Source of the DNA: Closterium sp. NIES-65
Taxonomy: Eukaryota; Streptophyta; Zygnematophyceae; Desmidiales; Closteriaceae
Length of the DNA: 64,000 nt
Reading direction: 5' to 3'
Assembly: GCA_948144175.1 (NCBI GenBank)
Contig: CANXME010001452.1
Span: 822,443 to 886,442, forward strand
Shown here: piece by piece, positions 9,829-21,732 of the stretch
How the letters are laid out: each line of letters starts with the position of its first letter
How positions within the stretch are numbered: the first letter of the stretch is position 1
Program-made: the position numbers and the translations under genes
The notes under the pieces: generated by a model
Seen by the model: the letters and a program-made list of their open reading frames with translations, nothing else
Told to the model about the DNA's origin: nothing
Databases searched by the model: none

Positions 9829-10665
9829 TCAAAGCTGGGTGGCGTGAGCTACACCCTGCTTGAGAAGATAGTCCTTGAGAGCACGGCGTGCGTTGCCCAT
9901 ATCAGCTTCTGCAACCCAAATGTCCTCAGTGGGGTCGTATCCCTTCCAGCGTATCAGGAACTCGAGGGTCTTGCCGCCGCGCCGCCGATGAGTGAGAACA
10001 CACTCCACTTCGTACTCGGGTTCATCCTGTATGAGAACAGGTGGTGGTGGCGGTAGCTGCCGTCCCTGGAACTGTTGGTTGGGGTCCTTGTAGGGCTTCA
10101 GTAGCTGGACATGGAAAGCGTCGTGAAGCTTCCATGTATCTGGTAAGCGCAAGCGGAATGTAACTGGTGTCACCTGTGCCTCAACCAGAAAAAGACCACA
10201 GAAGCGAGGCCGGAGTTTGGATGGGAGGTGAGACAGGTTCAAGTTGCGCGTGTCAAGAAGCACCTGATCTCCGACTGCTACTGGGTGATCACGTCGCTGA
10301 CGATCGGCATACTGCTTCTGGGAGGTCTGCATCGTGGTAAGTCGTCGCTGAGTCTTTTCGCATAGCTGCTGCATGGTGGTGACGAAGTCATGTGCGGCTT
10401 GGACGTGTGCCGGTGTGGTTGGCTGCTGTGGTGTGAGTGGTTCCCGTCCGTAACACAGGAAGAAAGGAGTTTTCCCTGTGGCTGCATGTGATGCGTTGTT
10501 GTAAGCGAACTCTAGGGCCGGTAACTGTGTGTCCCAGTGGCTGACGTCGTCCTTGCAAGCTGTGCGTAGTAACTGTTCAACCACTTGATTGAGTCGCTGT
10601 GTCTGTCCGTCAGTCTGGGGGTGGTATGCTGAAGACATTGCAAGCTTTGTCCCCAACAGTCCCAT
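9829..10665 (-). pseudogene. Gypsy-1 integrase C-terminus and chromodomain
   Basis: The open segment encodes the integrase end: SSAYHPQTDGQTQRLNQ with the catalytic Glu region, then FAYNNASHAATGKTPFFLCY, then the GPY/F-like LRPRFCGLFLVEAQVTPVTF. It closes with a chromodomain, YEVECVLTHRRRGGKTLEF and LIRWKGYDPTEDIWVAEADM, about 50 residues from the C-terminus. Chromodomains of chromoviruses are known to steer insertion by reading histone marks. This one keeps the aromatic positions expected in the fold. Confidence 0.88.
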
Positions 10666-10902
10666 GAGCTCCTTTCAGAACTTACAGGTGAATTTTGGGT
10701 CTCTGTCTGAGATGAGTGTAGCGGGGATGCCGTGGATGGTGATGATGCGGTCGAAGAAGAGGCGAGCAGTTGCTTCAGCTGAAGCTGTGGCGTTGGTCGG
10801 TATGAAGTGACCCATTTTGGAGAACTTATCGATCACTACGAGGATGGAATCGTGCCCCCATGAGGTCGAAGGAAGTCCTGTGATGAAGTGCAGGCTAACG
10901 AC

Positions 10903-11400
10903 CTACCATGGCTGCTCTGGTACAGGTAGAGGCCGAAGTAACCCTGCTTTTTTCTGCTTGCTACTCTTCATCCGCTGGCACGTGTCGCAAGAGGTGACGA
11001 ACTGCTGCACGTCTGCTGCCATCCCGGGCCAGTAGTAATACTTCGCTATCCCTGCTAACGTCTTGTTGCTCCCGAAATGTCCCGCGTAAGGTACGTCGTG
11101 AAACTCCTCCAATAGGATCTGCCGTAGCGGGGCGTAATTCGGTACCCAAATCTTTCCTGAACCCTTCCTTAGAGCTAAGTCTTTCTCCCACTGTAATAGC
11201 TTCTTGGTCTGTGCTGTAGCGATTTCTGCGTCCACGGAGTACCCATGTTGGAATAGACCCTTGAGCAGAGGGTTCATCCCGTCGAGCTGGATGCCTGCTA
11301 TATGTCCGGGGCGGCTCAACGCGTCTGCCTTGTTGTGTGGCCCGGGCTTGTAGACGATGTCGTAGTGGAAGTGAGTTTCTAGGAAGTCCACCCACCGCAC
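10903..11400 (-). pseudogene. Gypsy-1 RNase H end and integrase zinc domain
   Basis: The open segment has FHYDIVYKPGPHNKADALSR, the end of RNase H. Then comes the integrase HHCC domain, with H residues in FHDVPYAGHFG and cysteines in TSCDTCQRMKSSK. A PLPVPEQPW stretch leads toward the catalytic core. The intervening core (10665-10903) is recognisable but not in the same frame. Confidence 0.85.
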
Positions 11401-11549
11401 TTGTCGTCGTGAGAGCGTCGGCTGCGACTTCAGGTATTTGAGACTGCAGTGGTCAGTATAGACTGTAGTCTTGGCTCCCTCTAGGTAACACCTCCACGCC
11501 TTGAAGGCTATGACTATCGCTAAGGCTTCCTTGTTATGGATGGGGTAGT

Positions 11550-12285
11550 TCAGTTCTGCTCTGTGTAGCTTCTTACTGAGGTAGGCGATGGGCTGCAGAC
11601 CGCTCCGTGATCCTGCATCAGTACTGCTCCGAATGCTTTGTCACTAGCGTCTGCTTCCACCACGTAGTCCTTGTTTGGATCTGGTAGGATGAGTACTGGC
11701 GCTGTAGTCAGTGCTGTCTGTAGTTGCTCTATGGCTTGCTGATGAGAAGTATCCCATTTGAAGGGCGTATCCTTTTTCAGTAGGTCAGTCAGTGGCGCTG
11801 CTATCTTAGCGTACTGCGGCACGAACCTGTTATAGTAGTTGGCGAAGCCTAGGAACTGCTGCAACTCCTTCACGTTCTCCGGTACTTTCCATTTCTTGAC
11901 GGCTTCGATTTTCCGCGGGTCCACGTGTACGCCCTCGGCACTCACCATGTGCCCGAGAAACTGCACCTTCTTCAGGGCGAAGTCGCTCTTCGACAGCTTC
12001 ACGTAGAACTTGTTTTTCCGCAGGATCTCGAACACCTTCCGCAGATGCTCCACGTGCTCCTTCATGTTCTTGGAGTAGATAAGAATGTCGTCCAGGTACA
12101 CCACCACGCACTCGTCCAGCAGGGGTCGCAAGATGTGATTCATCTCCGCCTGAAACGTTGCTGGTGCGTTGCAGAGTCCGAACGGCATTACCAAGTATTC
12201 GTAGGAGCCGTATCTGGTACGGAACGCCGTCTTGTGGACCGAGTTGTCTGCCATCTTGATCTGCCAGTAATCCGACCGTAGGTCC
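11550..12285 (-). pseudogene. Gypsy-1 reverse transcriptase and early RNase H
   Basis: RT motifs are clear: IKMADNSVHKTAFRTRYGSY, EYLVMPFGLCNAPATFQ, VVYLDDILIYSKNMKEHVEH (catalytic DD near 12085-12105), FLGHMVSAEGVHVDPRKI and LQQFLGFANYYNRFV. The RNase H start is VLILPDPNKDYVVEADASDK. Copia-B begins at 12286, so the upstream part of RT lies beyond 18771. Confidence 0.9.
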
Positions 12286-13152
12286 TGTTGAGTGATGCTA
12301 CCATTCGCATTCACGTCTGTCTGCCTCCCATCATATGTTCGTGCGTTGCATGCGTGTTGTGAGTGTGTGCAAGAATTTGTGTTTTGTGCGGTTTGGTTTT
12401 TCTGAGTGTGTGTGTGTGAATGTTATTTGGCTTGAGCAGATCTGAAGTGACTCCTCTGCTCAAGAGCTTTCCGAGGAACCAAGTATCGCTTCAATCGGAG
12501 CATGAACAAGAAAGTTACGAACGTTGGAGTTCGTATGCTTTTGATATTTGGTTGTGGTGACTATGGGAAGTTGTGGGGTTGACTCAATATGGGGTACAGA
12601 CTTTTGAGGGTTGGGAAATTCGTCTTTTCTACTGTAGTTGCTGCCAAATGGTTGGGAGAAACCAAACCAGGCTGGCAAGTGTGGCCAAGTTGGGTTGAGG
12701 TGGATTGTGGAGGTTGGGATAGTGACAAAGGTCAAAGTTGGGTTGCCTATGGGTAAGGGAATTGTATGGCATGGGGTTTCCTTGGTTGGGGACTCTCTTG
12801 GGACCTTCCCTCTCGTCCTCCTCATCCCTTCCACCTGGTTTAGTGCTACTCCAATTCTCTTGTGTGAACTTGTGTGAACTTTGTGATTGAGTTAAGATTC
12901 TATGGCAGCATACCCCCTAGTGCGCCGAAATTGATAGCTGAAGAAATACTTCACCTTTTCGCATGATTCAACTTGGGAATTGTAGCCATGGAGTAGAGCT
13001 ACAAGATATTCGAGTTTGATGAAGTTTTGACTGTGAACTTTTCGTCGACGGCGTTTCTTGTGAACTCGACTTATCTATTCAGAAACTAGGCCCAACGATG
13101 TTGAGATATTTTGGCTACTAATCTTCAAAGACTCGATCCTTAGTCTCTAACA
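12286..13152 (+). repeat. 5' LTR of Copia-B
   Basis: This 867-bp repeat runs from TGTTGAGTGATGC to TCTCTAACA. It is matched by 17901-18771. Confidence 0.95.
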
Positions 13153-13383
13153 AGTGGTATCAGAGCGAGGTTAAGGACTTTGTGGAGAGTCTACTGAAGT
13201 GTGAAGACCCTCATATACCCACCATGGCCTGTGGGCGTGCCTAAGTGGAGTTCTGGAGGTTGGATGTGACTTCCGCTAAGGGGAAACTCTGCCGAAATTT
13301 CGTTGGCGCCGACACTTGTGAAGATTGTGTGGATCTACATTTTGAACAGCAAAAGGGGGAGCTGAAACCTCTGATTGGGAGCA

Positions 13384-14360
13384 GAGGAGATGAATCAAGG
13401 GAGTGGAGATGCAGCTGAGAAGAGGAGTGAACCGCCACCATCCAAGATCGAAGCTTTGGATGGCTCCAACTATGAGGAATGGAGCGGGCGGATGCGGAGC
13501 GCCTTCAAGCGCTACAAGCTACTGAAAATTGCAATGGGAGAGGAGAAGATGCCGGGGGAAGGAGATGCCCGCGATCGGTGGATTGAGAAGAGCGCGGTGC
13601 TGTACGACCTCATCCTCCAATCGGTCAACAACGACATGTTCCAGCACATCAAAGACTTGGTGGAGATGGATGATTCCGGACCAAAGGCATGGAAGCTGCT
13701 ACGCGACGTGATTCAGCCCAACACGCTGCCGATGGTGATTGTGTTGGAGAAGGAGTTGGCTGCCCTCTCCATGAAACCGGGAGATGATGTGAAACCGGTC
13801 CTTGACAAGATCAAGGACATCTATGCGAGGATGGCAGCGGCAGGCAGCGAAGTGTCGCAGATGCAACAGTGCACCAAGATCATCTCGGTGCTCGACAACT
13901 CGTGGGACAACCTCATCCCCACCCTCAACGTTCAGCAGGACAAGTGGACGCCTGAGTGGCTACGGCAGCAGATTCTGCAAGAGGACTTCCGAAGGCGCCA
14001 CACGGGAGGTGGTGCTGCCAACAAAACTGCTGAGGGGTATGGAGCTGCAGGAGGCAGCAGAGGAAGAGGGGGAGGGAGAGGCCGAGGCCGTGGGAGAGGC
14101 TTTGGCAGAGGGAGAGGCCGAGGTGACTACAATGAGGGGCATGGGAGCTCTGGTGGCAGGGGGAGTACCCGAATGGAGGGTGCGTGCTGGTACTGCAAGA
14201 AGGCTGGACACCCATGGTTCAAGTGTTTCAGCCGGCCTGAAGGATGGGCGCCTCCAGGCATGAAGCCGCCAAGTGGTGAACGTGCACGAGGTGGTGCTGT
14301 GCAAGGTTCAGGTGCACAAGGTGATGGTGCACAAGGTAAAGCCGACCCTGGTATGTTCCT
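13384..14360 (+). pseudogene. Copia-B Gag region
   Basis: The reading frame opens near 13375-13390. Its first part (IEALDGSNYEEWSGRMRSAF, LLKIAMGEEKMP, MIVLEKELAALSMKPGDDV-type segments) matches the copia Gag pattern of Copia-C. A Gly/Arg-rich basic stretch follows. Then there is a classical CCHC knuckle, CWYCKKAGHPWFKC (C-x2-C-x4-H-x4-C), near 14185-14230, which would bind the element RNA. Confidence 0.85.
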
Positions 14361-14399
14361 CATGGTTGAGGACGTGCAAGGGAGTGGGGGTGATGTGGG

Positions 14400-16000
14400 T
14401 TCAGTTGGGAAGGTTGTGATGCACCCCCTCACTCACTGGGTGATCGATTCAGGTTGCACGAGTCACATGACTCCACGGGCAGATTTGCTTGATGAGGTGA
14501 AGCCCCCTGGGAAGATAAAGTTTGTGGCTGCCGCTTCAGGTGCCTTGCTCCCTGTGATTGGTGTTGGGAATGCCAAGGTTATAGGAGCTAATGGGGGGCT
14601 TGTGGGGCTGGGAAATGTGCTGTTGGTTGAAGGTTTATCCGCTAACCTCCTCTCTGTGCGCCGTCTGCAGAAAAGCAAGGCCAAAGTTACGTTCGGCCCA
14701 ACCAGCTGCCGTGCAAAGCTTGGGAAGTTGCTGCTGTGGAATTTGGAGGAGAAGAGCAGCTGCATCAAGGACTTGTGGCAGCTGCCTATCATCCCTTGGA
14801 AGGGGAAACCACCAGCAACGGCAAAGGCAGCGGCAGCGGCTAAAGCAACTGCGGGAGGAGAGGAGACTGCACCAACTGATGGGGCCCTGGATGCAATCAA
14901 GAAGATGCAGCAGCCACAACAGCCACATGGTGAGGTGCTTGCTGGTGTGGATGCGACAGCTGCATGGGCAAAGGCTTCATCTGGGAGTGGTGAGGCTGAT
15001 TGGGAGACGTGGCATGAGAGGCGGTGCCATGTGAACATTCCTATGCTGCAGAAGTTGGTAAAGGATGGGTGCTTGAAGGGGCTGGAGGTGAAGGGGGGAG
15101 CAAAGGAGATTGGGAGCTGCCCTACCTGCCTTGAGACCAAATTCACAAAGTTTCCCTTCAGCAGCAGCACAGGACCAGCAAAGGCACCACTTGCACTAGT
15201 GCACATGGATGTGGTGGGCCCCACGAGGGCCCTTTCTCTCTCGGGCAGCCGCTACTTCTTGACAATTGTGGACGACCACACACGTGCGGTGTGGGTGTAC
15301 CCTCTCAAGACTAAGGGGGAGGTGGCAGCGGCTGTTCTTAAGGAGTGGATGCCGAGAGCACAAAGGGAGAGCGGACACAAGGTGAAGGTGATCCGCACTG
15401 ACAACGGAGGAGAGTTCATCGGCGCTGATTTTGAGAAGGAGCTGAAGCGGAAGGGGATCCAGCATCAGCTCACAGTGCCTTACAACCCTCAGCAGAATGG
15501 CGTGGCCGAGCGGTTCAACCGGACCCTGCAGGAAGGTGCTCGCACTCTCCTTGGGCGTGCAGGGCTGCCGGATCCGTTTTGGGTGACAGCACTGCGGCAG
15601 GTCGTTGTTGTGAAGAACCGAGTGCTGGCGACAGTGGGGGACAAGCAATGGGTCCCCTACACCAAGTGGTATGGGAGTGTGCCTGCAGTCAACATGCTGA
15701 GAACTTATGGCTGTATGGTGGTGTTTCATGTGCCTAAGGAGAAGAGGGGAAAACTGGAAGCTTCTGGAAGATGGGGTGTGCACTTAGGGCTTGCTAAGGA
15801 TCACAAGGGCTGGCTGATTTGGGACTTGACCAGCCAGCAGCTGACTGTGTCGAGGGATGTGAAGTTCCTTGAGTCCTTGTACTACAAGGAGTGGAAGCAG
15901 CAGCAGCAGAAGCTTCCCACTACACCGCTGATCATTGAGGCTGATGAGGTGCAGCGGCCTTCGAGGCAAGTGCAGGTCACTGTCTCAGAGGAGGAGATTT
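14400..16000 (+). pseudogene. Copia-B protease and integrase region
   Basis: The protease motif HWVIDSGCTSHMTPR is at about 14436-14480. The integrase zinc domain (HERRCHVNIPMLQKL, CPTCLETKFTKFPF) is followed by the core LVHMDVVGP, TIVDDHTRAVWVYPL, IRTDNGGEFIG and NPQQNGVAERFNRT. After 16020 a polyglutamine-rich stretch (QQQQQPQQQQQ) leads into the RT linker. Confidence 0.88.
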
Positions 16001-16289
16001 CTGGGGTGACTGAGGATGGGGGAGAACCTGAGGTGGAGGAGCAGCAGCAGCAGCCGCAGCAGCAGCAGCAGCCACAGCAGCAGCAGCAAGGTGCTCCACA
16101 AGGTGCCGCGCGTCCGGCTGACCGTCCCCGGAGGGAAGTGCGCCCTCCTAACCGGCTGACCTATCCAAGCTCTGGCAAGCCAAAGGTGGTACGGGCTGGG
16201 AGTGTGGTTGAGCAGTGTGATGAGGATGAGATAGCACACTGCTACTGGGCAGCCGTCCCTGAGCCCAAGACGTAGCCGACGCATTGAGC

Positions 16290-17830
16290 GGGCCCGACGC
16301 TGAGAAGTGGAAGCAGAGTGTGAAGGAGGAGTATGACTCTCTGCTGGAGAATGAGACGTGGGAGCTGTGTGAGCTGCCACCTGGGAAGAAGGCCATTTCT
16401 TCGAAGCTGATCTTCAGGCATAAGTACGGACCCGATGGGGAGCTGACCCGCTACAAGTCAAGGCTTGTGGCTAAGGGGTTCCAACAGACAAAGGGGAAGG
16501 ATTTTGATGATATCTTTGCTCCTGTAGGGAAAGGCACTACACTGAGGACGATGTTGGCAATGGCTGCAAACCGTGGCTGGAAGATCAAGCAGATGGACAT
16601 AATTACTGCATTCCTCAATGGAATCATTCTGGAGGAGCTGTACATGCTGCAGCCTGAGGGGTTGGATGATGGGAGCGGCAGGGTGTGCAGGCTCAAGAAG
16701 GCCATCTATGGCCTGAAGCAGGCTCCTCGCGCATGGTACCACAAGCTGGAGGAGACACTGCTGGCCGGGGGGTTCAAGAAGAGCGAGTGTGATCACAGCC
16801 TGTTCCTGCTGCAAGAGAAGGAGCAGTTCCTCATGCTCCTGGTGTACGTGGACGACATCCTGCTCTTCTCTGAGTCGTCTGCAATGATTGAACGTGTGGA
16901 GGAGATGCTGGAAATGCAGTTCAAGTGCTCCAAGATGGGAGATGTGAAGTACTACCTTGGGATGCATGTCGAGAGGGACCGTGACAAGGGAGTGTTGAGG
17001 TTGCACCAGAGAAAGTATTGTGAGGGGCTGGCTGAGAAGTATGGGCTGCAAGATGGAGGAAAGCCAGCCACCCCACTGCCTTCGGGGTTCACTGTGGAGC
17101 CCTGTGCTGATGAGGAGGTGGTGGGTGAGAGTGACAGGAAAATTTTTCATTCCATGGTTGGGGCACTCAACTATGCGGCTAACCACACACGGCCTGACAT
17201 TGCCTTTGCAACATCTAGGCTTGCCAGTGTGGTTTCACGCCCCAGTCATGAGCAGCTGGAAGCGGCCAAGAGGTTGGTCCGCTATGTGAGTGCAACGGCA
17301 TCAGTGGGTTTGGAGTACAGTGCTGTGAGGCAGAGGCTGCAGAGGGGTGCAGCTGAATTGAGCAAGGGGGAGATGCTCCTGACCTGCTACACTGACGCTA
17401 GCTTCAACTCGGTGAAAGCGGATGGCACCAGCATTGGAGGCTATGTGTGCCTGTTCGGAGGTGGTGCAGTGAGCTGGCGCAGTAAGAAGCAGAATGAAGT
17501 GGGGCAGTCCTCGTGTGAGACAGAGTACATGGCCCTGCATCATGGGGCAAAGGAGGTGGTGTGGCTGAGGCGTTTGTTGGAGGAGATTGGAGTTGGTCAG
17601 AGGGAGCCGACTGTGATTTTCTGTGACAATGAGTCGGCGGTGAAGCTAGCAAAGAATGCTTGTCTTCATGGGCTGACCAAACACATCAGGCCTTAGTGGC
17701 ACTGGGTGAGAAGGCTCTTGGACAAGGAGGTGCGGCTGGAGATTGTGAAGACCCATCAGCAGGCGGCTGACATTCTCACCAAGCGCCTGGCTGAATCTGA
17801 GCATTGGAAGGGCATGAAGCTTGCTGGGAT
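16290..17830 (+). pseudogene. Copia-B reverse transcriptase and RNase H region
   Basis: RT shows KQSVKEEYDSLLENETWELC, YKSRLVAKGFQQTKGKDF, QMDIITAFLNGIILEELYM, YGLKQAPRAWYHKL and the catalytic LVYVDDILLFSES near 16840. RNase H shows TCYTDASFNSVKADGTSIGG, SSCETEYMALHHGAKEVVWL, FCDNESAVKLAKN and a terminal KTHQQAADILTKRL. Confidence 0.9.
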
Positions 17831-17900
17831 GAGTGTGCATTGAGGATGCATGCTTGAGCTATGACATGTGGGATGATGGTTGGCAGCCAGAGGGGGAGTT

Positions 17901-18771
17901 TGTTGAGTGATGCTACCATTCGCATTCACGTCTGTCTGCCTCCCATCATATGTTCGCGCGTTGCATGCGTGTTGTGAGTGTGTGCAAGAATTTGTGTTTT
18001 GTGCGGTTTGGTTTTTCTGAGTGTGTGTGTGTGTGAATGTTATTTGGCTTGAGCAGATATCTGAAGTGACTCCTCTGCTCAAGAGCTTTCCGAGGAACCA
18101 AGTATCGCTTCAATCGGAGCACGAACAAGAAAGTTACGAACGTTGGAGTCCGTATGCTTTTGATATTTGGTTGTGGTGACTATGGGAAGTTGTGGGGTTG
18201 ACTCAATATGGGGTACAGACTTTTGAGGGTTGGGAAATTCGTCTTTTCTACTGTAGTTGCTGCCAAATGGTTGGGAGAAACCAAACCAGGCTGGCAAGTG
18301 TGGCCAAGTTGGGTCGAGGTGGATTGTGGAGGTTGGGATAGTGACAAAGGTCAAAGTTGGGTTGCCTATGGGGAAGGGAATTGTATGGCATGGGGTTTCC
18401 TTGGTTGGGGACTCTCTTGGGACCTTCCCTCTCGTCCTCCTCATCCCTTCCACCTGGTTTAGTGCTACTCCAATTCTCTTGTGTGAACTTGTGTGAACTT
18501 TGTGATTGAGTTAAGATTCTATGGCAGCATACCCCCTAGTGCGCCGAAATTGATAGCTGAAGAAATACTTCACCTTTTCGCATGATTCAACTTGGGAATT
18601 GTAGCCATGGAGTAGAGCTACAAGATATTCGAGTTTGATGAAGTTTTGACTGTGAACTTTTCGTCGACGGCGTTTCTTGTGAACTCGACTTATCTGTTCA
18701 GAAACTAGGCCCAACGATGTTGAGATATTTTGGCTACTAATCTTCATAGACTCGGTCCTTAGTCTCTAACA
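17901..18771 (+). repeat. 3' LTR of Copia-B
   Basis: This 871-bp partner of 12286-13152 is followed by the target duplication GGTCC. Confidence 0.95.
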
Positions 18772-18776
18772 GGTCC

Positions 18777-19807
18777 TGCTTCGAAAAGACTGTTGCTCTA
18801 CGCAGTTGATCCAGTAGGTCGTCTATGCGCGGTATGGGATATTTGTTTTTTACTGTCTGTTTGTTCAGTGCGCGGTAGTCGATGCACATCCGTAAACTAC
18901 CGTCTGGTTTTGGAGTGAAGAGGACTTGTGCACCGTAGGGAGAGGTGGATGGGCATATCAGTTGTCTGTCCAGTAGATACTCTATCTGTTTCTTCATATC
19001 AGTCAGCTCGGTCGGACTCAGTCGGTATGGTGCGCGTGAGACGGGTTTCGCACCTGGTTCCTCCACGATCTCGTGCTCGCGGGTGCGTGCAGGGGGTACG
19101 CCTTCAGGTAGGTCGTCGGGCATTATATCCTTGTACTGCTCCAAGACCTCCTTAACTGCTGCAGGTAGCTCCGAACTCGGCTTCTCCTCCTCTGCTGCTG
19201 CCATAACCAGTGCTAGGTAGCCCGTATTACTTGCGTTCACCGTCCGTTCGAACCGTTCTAGTGTCGTTTTAGGAACGCTCCCTGTATCCGTCCAGCTTCG
19301 CAGCTCCACTCGTTTCCCGTTGTTGTAGATGTGCGCCTTCCTGTTGATCAAGTCGATCTCGGGGTTGAACCGCTTCAGGAAATCTCGCCCTAAGATGAAA
19401 TCTGATCCCTTGATGTTCGTGACCGGCAATGTCGGCTTCCACCTCAGCGCCCCTATGTGCAGCTGTAGTGATGCTTCGCCGTGGATGGGGAGTTTCGTAC
19501 CGTCCACCATCGTTGCCGTGAACTTGGTCTCCTCCGAAGATTCTCCAATTTTCTCCAACGTCCCGCGGTCGCACACCGAGTGAGACGCACCGCTGTCCAC
19601 CAGTGCTTGGAGGCGTCGCCCGTTGCAGATCACCTCAAGTAGTAGTGGTTGTTGCTGCTCCGAGTAACCGTAGATGGTCTCACTTATAGGATCGTAGGGT
19701 ATGTGAAATAGATCATCCCTCGGTCCTGCGCTCGAAGCTGCTGACTCTATATCAGTTTCCAACTGAGTAGGTTGAGAAGGATTTATCCGAGGCCGATTCA
19801 GCTTCAT
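18777..19807 (-). pseudogene. Gypsy-1 protease and N-terminal RT
   Basis: The aspartic protease motif [16 protein letters not shown] lies at about 19580-19612, with [20 protein letters not shown] downstream. RT follows: [40 protein letters not shown] and [20 protein letters not shown]. The frame runs into the Copia-B insertion site at its left end. The rest of RT lies at 11550-12285. Confidence 0.9.
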
Positions 19808-19813
19808 CTTGGC

Positions 19814-20593
19814 CTAGAACCTTCCCTTAAGCCTTTGCAGCTGTGTAGGCTTCTCCTGTGGGCGATGGGGAGCCTTAACACCATGCTGCGGGGAGAGAAT
19901 ATGAACTCCTTGGAACGCACGACCCTTTTCAATGCTCCGGAGTGGTTTGCCCAACTTCTCAGGTACCTGAGTAATGTCTGAAGGCTTTTTCCTGGCCTTG
20001 AAATCTCCCCTGAATTTTTTGAAGGCTTGAAAACCTCGAGAGGGAATATTCTTACTCTCGGGGGTGTTCGGCTGGAGTTTCCCGGTCGGTGCAGAGTCTT
20101 GATTCGCGGAGCCTCCATTTGTCTCGGCGATTTCCCCTGTTGCCGGCCGGTCGTGGCGTTTTAAACTCGCGCCATCATGTCCTCCTTTTTTCGCCATCGT
20201 GGAGGTCGCACTATTGTTGCCCTGCAGCTCTGCTCGTGCCTTCTTCATGTTCCAACACGCCAAGAGTCGATGTCCTACTACGCCGCAAAATTCGCACTTC
20301 TCATATTTTGTCGGCTGTTGCTTCGCGTCGATCTTGTCGATATCCATTGGGTCGGCGGTCGTGGGTGGTGCCGATCGCTTCGTGCCAAATGATCGGTTTG
20401 ACACGTGGCGTCGTGTCTCGGGTTCACATCGCATCAGCGCATTGAATCTCTCTGCTGCATACACCATATCGTGGTAGTTGTTGTAGTTCGCAACAATCAC
20501 TTGTTGGCGGACTTCCATCTTTAGCCCCTCAGTATACGCTTGGATTTTTTCCCCTTCGGTCAGGTCGGTAATTCGGTCGAAGAGGCTCTCCAT
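19814..20593 (-). pseudogene. Gypsy-1 Gag, C-terminal half with zinc knuckle
   Basis: The segment reads FDRITDLTEGEKIQAYTEGL and MEVRQQVIVANYNNYHDMV, the retrotransposon Gag pattern, then a nucleocapsid knuckle CEFCGVVGHRLLAC (C-x2-C-x4-H-x4-C) near 20265-20310. The right edge is the Copia-C insertion point; the N-terminal half is at 27517-27951. Confidence 0.88.
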
Positions 20594-21686
20594 TGTTGGG
20601 TGCAAATTCACATTGCACGACATCCTGCCGTCTGTTTGTACGAGTATGCGTGTGCGAATGCATTTGCGTGTGAATGGTATGTTTGTGTGTTTGTTTGCTT
20701 TCGCAATTTTCGCTTGAAGCATTTGCAGGTACTCGCAAAATGTGCGCTTCGGCATAACATTGTACGCGCTATGAACAGTAGAAGCAGAAAGGACGAGCTC
20801 GCAAAGGAACCCAAGATGGAAGCTTTGCGGTTCAACTTACATGATTGCGCAGATTCAGTTCTATCCAACTCGAAATTGTACTGTTTTGTTTGGTTGACTA
20901 TAGTGTAGCAGGGCAGGCACTATAGGGGTACAATTTAGGTGAAGGTTGGATGTTGTTTGTCTGTATCTGCATGCTACAGGGCCAGGGGAAACCAGCGGAA
21001 CCAGCATTTGGCTGGTTGGGCAAAGACAAAACAGGTTCTGTTTTTAGGACCTGAACCTGGTTGTTGTTTTCCCAGGTTGGAAAAACAGAACCAGAGGTTG
21101 TTTACCAACCTACCACCTGCTGTTTTGTCCAGCCAGGTTGGTTCTGTTGCTTGGAATTATTTGGGATCATCCCTGGTTGTTCCCAGGTTGATTCCCAAGG
21201 TCCTTGCTAGCTAGAGCTATTTATTCCTTCTCTGTTTGTACCTGAATATAGTGAAATTGATTCAAGCGAATTCCTTTCTTGCTGGAATTTCTTTTCTACG
21301 CGGTGCGACGGCGGAATGCTACCCGAGTCAACGCTAGTACGCTAGCACTCCAACGCTAGGCTAACGCTGTCCGAGCCATAACTTCGTAATGGCAGAACTT
21401 TTCGCGAGGCAACTTGGCTTATTTTAAAGCTCTTAGAGTGAGCTTCGATATAGCAAATTCTCAGCTTAATCCGGTCGACGGTCTGCACGATACGCTGCGC
21501 GACGCTCAAGGTACTCTTGCTGTTTTGACTAAGTCCCTCTTGATCCCTCTCTCTACAAACTCGGACCCGAGGATAGGGGCTGGTCTTGTACCAGGCACCC
21601 AAGGACCCTTGGAGGTGACCCCGAGGAGAGGTTTTAAGTGTGATAAAGTCTTAATAGCTTGAGTTTATTAGGCCCTTACACCAACA
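20594..21686 (+). repeat. 5' LTR of Copia-C copy 1
   Basis: This 1093-bp repeat runs from TGTTGGGTGCAAATTCAC to TTACACCAACA. A short AT-rich word (CTATTTATT, near 21218) may be a TATA-like box. A 91-codon open frame inside it recurs in the other LTR copies only because the copies are near identical. Confidence 0.95.
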
Positions 21687-21732
21687 AGCTGGTATCAGAG
21701 CTGCGTTATAGTGATCCTCGATATAGGTAGCT

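Larger units (their letters stand above)
12286..18771 (+). mobile_element. Ty1/copia element Copia-B inside Gypsy-1
   Basis: Two LTRs (12286-13152, 17901-18771) and the duplication GGTCC at 12281-12285 and 18772-18776 set its limits. The primer-binding site TGGTATCAGAGC is at 13155-13166, and a purine-rich tract AGAGGGGGAG lies at about 17890-17898. The order Gag, protease, integrase, RT, RNase H is copia. The LTRs differ at about eight positions plus two short length changes in about 870, so it is younger than its Gypsy-1 host. It is nearly whole, with about two breaks. Confidence 0.95.

Noticed and set aside
20594-21686. A conserved 91-codon gene inside Copia-C LTRs (frame starting MKVGCCLSVSACYRARG)
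   Set aside because: It recurs only because the LTR copies are almost identical; it has no domain and changes in the tandem copies without restraint.
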